From an uncultured Prevotella sp. (lineage in GTDB: Bacteria > Bacteroidota > Bacteroidia > Bacteroidales > Bacteroidaceae): DNA of 64,000 bases. Numbering within the stretch: position 1 is the stretch's first letter; every line of letters begins with the position of its first letter. Location of the stretch: positions 1-64,000 of the forward strand of contig USSF01000001.1 of the NCBI GenBank assembly GCA_900557405.1, in the 5' to 3' direction. Position numbers and translations under genes: made by a program. Shown one piece after another: positions 63,003-64,000 of the stretch. Below the pieces are notes generated by a model. It searched no databases, was not told the origin of the DNA, and was given only the letters and a program-made list of their open reading frames with translations.

Positions 63003-64000
63003 TTATTTCTTGATGCACTTCACACCGTCAACGATGTAGATGCCTGCAGGGAGCTCGTTCCACTGCTTGCCCATCTTCATGCCCTGCATTGTGCAGATGC
63101 CCTGCTTGCCGGTCTGCATATCTGTGTTTATGCCCTGGATAGCATTGGTCTCTGTTGAAATGACAACCTTCTCGGTAACCAAAGCACCGTCAACTGCTAC
63201 ACCATGTACGGCAGCATCAAAGGCTGCACCTGTAGGCTGGATTATTGAGCAATTCTCAAGGTTGAGGGCTGCGATGGTGCAGATAGAACCCTGTTTGCCG
63301 ATTGCCTCAATGTATGCGCCGGCTACGTTGATCGTTTCCGATTCCTGGTCACCGCTTATGCCCCAAAGTCCTTCAGCATAAAGCTTGCTGTCCTTGACGG
63401 TAAGTGTTGTGCTCTCTATGTAGAATGCTGCAGAACGCTCACTCTTTGCTTTGAGTGTACCTGTTCCGGAGATTGTAGTAGGAACAGCATTGTCAAATGC
63501 AATTTCTCTTGCGGAAATGTTGTTTGTTCCGATCAGTTCAATTTCAAGATTCTCACATTCCTGGTTGTCAATGGCTGCGAAAGCACTGCTTGCTGTGATT
63601 GTAGCATTGTCAAGTGTAAGCTTCTTTGCTGTAGGGTCGTATGTGATGGTGCCTTCTACTCCGGCAAGGTCGCTGAGGTTCTTGCAGTTTGAGCTTGTCA
63701 CCTCTATGCCTGCCAGGCTGAAGCCGTATTTCTCGAATGTGGCTTCTTTTGAAATCACAACCTTCTCGGTAACCAAAGTGCCGTCAACGGCTACACCATG
63801 TACGGCAGCGTCGAAGACAGCACCTGTTGGCTGGGTGACTGAGCAATTTTCAAGATTGAGGGCAGCGATGGCGCAGATAGAACCCTGTGTGCCGGTAGCT
63901 TCAAGATAAGCGTCGGATATGTTGAGCCCTTCTGTCTCCTGGTCACCGGCGATTCCCCAAGTTCCTGCTGCATATACCTTGCAGTTCTTTATTGTGAGCG
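63003..64000 (-). CDS. Partial large repeat protein, T9SS-like tail (5' end outside window)
   Basis: The frame stays open from the stop at 63003 to the window edge, so at least 331 C-terminal residues are seen and the start is missing. Two copies of a beta-helix-like repeat are visible: LTIKNCKVYAAGTWGIAGDQ near 63998 and LTVKDSKLYAEGLWGISGDQ near 63404, 594 bp (198 residues) apart. Each is followed by GSIC.IAALNLENCS and PTGA.FDAAVHGVAVDG. The C-terminus (QWNELPAGIYIVDGVKCIKK) resembles a T9SS type A sorting domain. It is probably a surface beta-helix or adhesin; no catalytic motif is seen. Confidence 0.8.
   Translation of the reverse strand, partial: LTIKNCKVYAAGTWGIAGDQETEGLNISDAYLEATGTQGSICAIAALNLENCSVTQPTGAVFDAAVHGVAVDGTLVTEKVVISKEATFEKYGFSLAGIEVTSSNCKNLSDLAGVEGTITYDPTAKKLTLDNATITASSAFAAIDNQECENLEIELIGTNNISAREIAFDNAVPTTISGTGTLKAKSERSAAFYIESTTLTVKDSKLYAEGLWGISGDQESETINVAGAYIEAIGKQGSICTIAALNLENCSIIQPTGAAFDAAVHGVAVDGALVTEKVVISTETNAIQGINTDMQTGKQGICTMQGMKMGKQWNELPAGIYIVDGVKCIKK

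Overview
The window looks like a chromosomal segment of a Bacteroidales bacterium, most likely Prevotellaceae. The signs are a complete sprA gene for the type IX secretion system (T9SS), several secreted proteins with T9SS-like C-terminal tails, a C10 (streptopain/interpain-type) protease, SCS-type lipoproteins, the DUF3822-rsmD gene pair, and promoters of the Bacteroidetes form TTTG-N19/20-TAnnTTTG. I see no rRNA, tRNA, CRISPR array, insertion sequence, integrase or phage genes. The genus is an inference.

Region 1 (1-16.7 kb) is mostly housekeeping. In order it holds a MATE exporter and PBP4-type peptidase (minus strand), L-aspartate oxidase with an unknown membrane protein, rhamnulose-1-phosphate aldolase, a URO-D/MtaA-like protein, and a RecD-like helicase. 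A compact plus-strand operon follows: pseudopilin-like protein, DUF3822, rsmD, dnaG, cls, and then a YeiH-type transporter. Region 2 (16.7-24.5 kb) starts with about 960 bp that hold no convincing gene but carry AGCAAAGC repeats. It continues with a tripartite RND efflux operon (adaptor, pump, outer-membrane channel) that ends in an LpxA-like acyltransferase. Region 3 (24.8-37 kb) holds metY, a FabK/nitronate-monooxygenase-type flavoprotein, an Imm51-like protein overlapping dxs, trkA-trkH for potassium uptake, a small lipoprotein, and an etfB-etfA-acyl-CoA dehydrogenase operon.

Region 4 (37-64 kb) is dominated by protein export and surface or secreted proteins. Two divergent paralogous secreted proteins sit behind a perfect 107-bp inverted repeat that contains both promoters and both start codons. 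They are followed by recA, a PafA-type phosphatase, the 2539-residue T9SS translocon gene sprA with ruvA, a choice-of-anchor-J protein, a C10 protease, a PL1 pectate lyase, a GltD-type oxidoreductase, a GH28 polygalacturonase, and the 3' end of a large repeat protein cut by the window edge. Six of the secreted proteins end in a tail that resembles the T9SS type A sorting domain. The pectate lyase and GH28 enzyme would together degrade pectin or polygalacturonate.

The non-coding DNA is rich in small repeats. These include 7-bp arrays at the 3' ends of two genes, a 66-bp dispersed element present twice in opposite orientation with GTGAGGGT/ACCCTCAC arrays, 22-bp and 24-bp tandem repeats, and a 24-bp perfect inverted repeat. 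The repeats, the inverted paralogue pair and the Imm51-like gene are the least ordinary content. No clear new multi-gene defence or biosynthetic system is visible.
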